A DNA stretch of 6,770 nucleotides from UBA6921 sp031370545 (GTDB lineage Bacteria > Pseudomonadota > Gammaproteobacteria > SG8-11): contig JANMQQ010000458.1 in assembly GCA_031370545.1 (NCBI GenBank), positions 1 to 6,770 of the forward strand. The letters run 5' to 3'. Positions within the stretch are counted from its first letter, which is position 1, and each line of letters opens with the position of its first letter. The notes under the pieces are model-generated. The model worked only from the letters and a program-made list of their open reading frames with translations. It was not told where the DNA came from and searched no databases. Below are positions 4,874 through 6,770 of the stretch, piece by piece. A program made the translations under genes and the position numbers.

Positions 4874-6238
4874 ATGAAAACTCAATACCTGACCCCCAAT
4901 CTCGTAGTCGCATGTGCCGCCGCTTTGCTGATGTACAGCGCCGTAACAGTTTCCGCAGCGGAAGAAGACTTCCCCTCCCTGGTCAAACGCTTGCAGAAAG
5001 ACAAGCCGGTATTTGCCAAACGCCAGCAGGACCTGCTCACGGAACGTTATGACCTGGCCGACCGTCCCGCTGCTGGCGTCAAAATGTCGCGTGGCAAGCC
5101 GGTGCAGGAAGGCGTCCGCGTGCGGCTCCCGAAAGACCTGACCTGGGAAAAACTCGCCACGCTCTCGCCTGGCGATATCAAATCCAAGGACCTTTGGCCG
5201 ACGGGGTTTTTTCCCTTGCCGCATCCGCATCACGAAACGGGCGGGATGGTATTTCCCAAGCCGCTGATTGATGAGACCAAACTTCAGACCGGTCGCGACT
5301 TAACGCGCTTCGATCTCGACTTCGACTTGCCGCAGCATTTTCTACCCGAATTTCCCGCGCCCATTTACTTGACCACGCGGCCGGATTTGGGCGACGTCTC
5401 GCAAGGCAAGCTGGTGACGCTCGACAACCTGACCGAGTTGTTCAAAGACATCCTCAATCCCAAGCAGCTGGAAGGGTTGCGTTTGCTGGTCACGCCGTTC
5501 CCGCAGCAGCAATTCAATATCACCGAAGACCGCCGCAGCCTGAAGCCGCATGAAGGCGTGGCCTGCTTTGACTGCCACGCCAACGGCCACACCACGGCGG
5601 CGACGCACACGGTGGGTGATATCCGGCCGAATGACCATCGGCATCGGATTGACACCCCTTCGCTGCGCGGCCTGAATATTCAGCGCTTGTTCGGTTCGCA
5701 ACGGGCGTTGAAAACCGTGGAAGACTTCACCGAGTTTGAACAGCGCGCTGCCTATTTTGACGGCATTCCGGCTGATGCCGCGCGTAAAGGCACCAATGTC
5801 CTGGAACGCGGCAGCCAAGTGCATTTCATGGCCGAGTTCGAAGAACTGCTCGACTTTCCGCCCGCACCCAAGCTCAACGTGTTTGGCAAACTCGACCCCA
5901 CCAAAGCCACCGAAAGCGAGTTGCGCGGGCAGGAGCTGTTCGCCGGGAAGGGTCAGTGCGCGACATGTCACACGCCGCCCTACTACACCGACAACTCGAT
6001 GCATAACCTGCAAGTCGAACGCTTCTTCAAAGAACGCATGATCAACGGCCGCAAAGCGTCTGCCGATGGCCCGATCAAAACCTTCCCGCTGCGCGGCATC
6101 AAAGACTCGCCGCCCTACCTGCACGACGACCGGTTGCTGACGCTGGATGACACGGTCGAGTTCTTCAATCTCGTGCTGGAATTAAAACTGACTGCTGCCG
6201 AGAAACAAGATCTGGTCGCGTTTCTGCGCGTGCTGTAA
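4874..6238 (+). CDS. Exported di-heme cytochrome c, cytochrome c peroxidase/MauG superfamily
   Basis: A 454-residue precursor. A Sec signal peptide is visible: short N-region MKTQYLTPNL, hydrophobic core VVACAAALLMYSAVTV, and a cleavage site near SAA/EED (residue 28-29). The mature protein acts in the periplasm. Two covalent heme c sites are present: CFDCH (231-235) and CATCH (362-366). The C-terminal motif FPLRGIKDSPPYLHD...TLDDTVEFFNLVL (404-435) is the conserved end of bacterial di-heme peroxidases. Two-heme members of this superfamily reduce hydrogen peroxide or carry out protein-derived oxidations; which applies here is unknown. Closely similar sequences are, as I recall, often mislabelled 'cytochrome B6'. 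The roughly 200-residue N-terminal extension before the first heme makes it longer than classical CcpA (about 320-350). The family motif PYLHDG reads PYLHDD here (D419). ATG 4874 has only a weak AAAAGG SD. It has its own terminator, and no mau or respiratory genes adjoin it. Confidence 0.87.
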   Translation: MKTQYLTPNLVVACAAALLMYSAVTVSAAEEDFPSLVKRLQKDKPVFAKRQQDLLTERYDLADRPAAGVKMSRGKPVQEGVRVRLPKDLTWEKLATLSPGDIKSKDLWPTGFFPLPHPHHETGGMVFPKPLIDETKLQTGRDLTRFDLDFDLPQHFLPEFPAPIYLTTRPDLGDVSQGKLVTLDNLTELFKDILNPKQLEGLRLLVTPFPQQQFNITEDRRSLKPHEGVACFDCHANGHTTAATHTVGDIRPNDHRHRIDTPSLRGLNIQRLFGSQRALKTVEDFTEFEQRAAYFDGIPADAARKGTNVLERGSQVHFMAEFEELLDFPPAPKLNVFGKLDPTKATESELRGQELFAGKGQCATCHTPPYYTDNSMHNLQVERFFKERMINGRKASADGPIKTFPLRGIKDSPPYLHDDRLLTLDDTVEFFNLVLELKLTAAEKQDLVAFLRVL

Positions 6239-6261
6239 CTGCTGATTGACTGACAAAACTT

Positions 6262-6289
6262 GGGGGGGTGTTTTGCCCCCCTTCTTTCC
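6262..6289 (+). terminator. Rho-independent terminator of the cytochrome gene
   Basis: A G-run (6262-6268) pairs as six G-C pairs with the C-run 6276-6281 across a short TGTTTTG loop, followed by the pyrimidine/T tail TTCTTTCC. It lies 23 bp after the TAA. The AAAACTT on the left side could give weak termination in the opposite direction. Confidence 0.82.
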
Positions 6290-6626
6290 ACGACGCTCCC
6301 AACCTGGACATCGAATGAACCTCGATGAATTGAAAGACGCGCGGCAGGGGAAACTGTCAACATGTGGTCTGCACCGCGAGGGAGCGGACATCCGCAGCAG
6401 AAGTCCGTAGATCTGCAAACAACATGAACCGGACATTATTTCTCTGACGGGTTGAAAGGACGAGTTCGCGCGAACATTGGAAGCACAATTCATCACGAAC
6501 TGGCGCTTTCGGCCAACTGCGAACCTACAGATTCTGGAGCGAAGCGTTCTACGAAATCTCAAGACCTGTCGTCCCGAAGCACTGCGCTGTCGTGGTGAAA
6601 TGCAATAATGCAAGCCTGACCCTAGT
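6290..6626. other. Non-coding or degenerate region before the transposase remnant
   Basis: No gene is supported. A minus-strand frame is open across it (6182-6742), but it is rich in Arg, Ser and Cys, has no recognisable motif and overlaps the end of the cytochrome gene antisense. A 12-bp palindrome GTTCGCGCGAAC (6463-6474) and a loose CGGAC/GTCCG pair (6385-6407) are the only structures seen. The composition is less GC-rich and less codon-like than in the genes to the left, which fits decayed sequence next to a broken insertion element. Confidence 0.5.
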
Positions 6627-6770
6627 CTACATCTGTTCGACGTGAACGTTGGGAACCCGCCGACCTTGGAAGAAAGACACTTGGCGGATTTTGGTTTTAT
6701 GCGGTGTACGTAGGCATTCATTACGCCGTGTGCACGGCACACAATCCTGCTGCGCGCCGGTGAACTTCAT
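6627..6770 (-). pseudogene. IS1182-like transposase remnant (C-terminal region, interrupted; runs off window)
   Basis: Read on the minus strand from the window edge, the frame gives 47 residues up to TAG at 6627-6629: KFTGAQQDCVPC, then TRRNECLRTP and HKTKIRQVSFFQGRR. This matches the Cys-rich segment of IS1182/IS4-type DDE transposases (G..xDCxxCplRxqCLrxPxKTkxRQvxfFxGrr), which lies before the last catalytic part. An intact transposase would continue for roughly another 100 residues (VEPVFGN..., HN.xKL). Here the match stops after QGRR, the frame ends in VPNVHVEQM, and none of the three downstream minus-strand frames contains the missing block. It is therefore a truncated, inactive end. Whether the upstream part of the transposase is intact lies outside the window. 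The fragment is short, so the family assignment is moderate. Confidence 0.62.

Noticed and set aside
5342..6124. Minus-strand frame of 260 codons opposite the cytochrome gene.
   Set aside because: It has no motif and an unnatural composition, and it lies opposite a gene with two heme sites and a signal peptide.
6315..6409. Short plus-strand frame MNLDELKDARQGKLS..., faintly like the start of leucine-rich-repeat proteins.
   Set aside because: It is only about 31 codons, has no SD and the similarity stops after a few residues.
6182..6742. Minus-strand frame of 186 codons over the right-hand region.
   Set aside because: The translation is rich in Arg, Ser and Cys without domains, overlaps the cytochrome end and the terminator antisense, and is in a different frame from the transposase remnant.
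6725..6742. Overlapping hairpins GCCGTG/CACGGC and GTGTGC/GCACAC.
   Set aside because: They fall within the readable transposase codons and are most simply explained as coding sequence.

Overview
The window looks like an accessory stretch of an uncultivated or environmental proteobacterium, most plausibly gammaproteobacterial. The reasons are a GC-rich chromosome, a GlyGly-CTERM-like C-terminal sorting signal (a system known mainly from Gammaproteobacteria), a periplasmic di-heme cytochrome c and a higBA module. The species cannot be named from the sequence alone.

Layout, left to right. (1) 3-353 is the C-terminal end of a type I restriction-modification specificity subunit (HsdS). A DUF6933-type gene (364-861) follows, with its Shine-Dalgarno overlapping the hsdS stop. 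(2) A 160-bp spacer ends in a perfect inverted repeat (1022-1040), the probable operator of a complete type II toxin-antitoxin pair: higB (1049-1327) and higA (1327-1629), overlapping by one base. (3) Only 12 bp after higA lies a 263-bp non-coding element (1642-1904) bounded by 19-bp terminal inverted repeats (17/19 identical) and full of internal palindromes. It is MITE-like. A separate strong hairpin follows at 1920-1958. (4) On the minus strand, 1984-2445 encodes one Calx-beta domain plus a Gly-rich linker, membrane segment and basic tail, but no N-terminus or signal peptide. It is probably a 5'-truncated surface-protein gene. (5) Three plus-strand genes follow, each with its own leader: an alpha/beta hydrolase of the non-heme chloroperoxidase/arylesterase group (2724-3548), an astacin-like (M12A) zinc metalloprotease with a C-terminal PPC domain (3654-4670), and an exported di-heme cytochrome c of the peroxidase/MauG superfamily (4874-6238) closed by a good rho-independent terminator. 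(6) The last 0.5 kb is non-coding or degenerate. It ends in a minus-strand remnant of an IS1182-like transposase (6627-6770) that runs off the window.

The left third (R-M tail, DUF6933, toxin-antitoxin, MITE-like element) and both damaged genes have the look of a genomic island or recombination hotspot. The three metabolic/secreted-type genes are separate transcription units, and nothing in the sequence ties them into one pathway. No CRISPR array, rRNA, intact tRNA or complete insertion sequence is present. The most unusual items are the DUF6933 gene coupled to hsdS and the palindrome-rich TIR element just behind higA.
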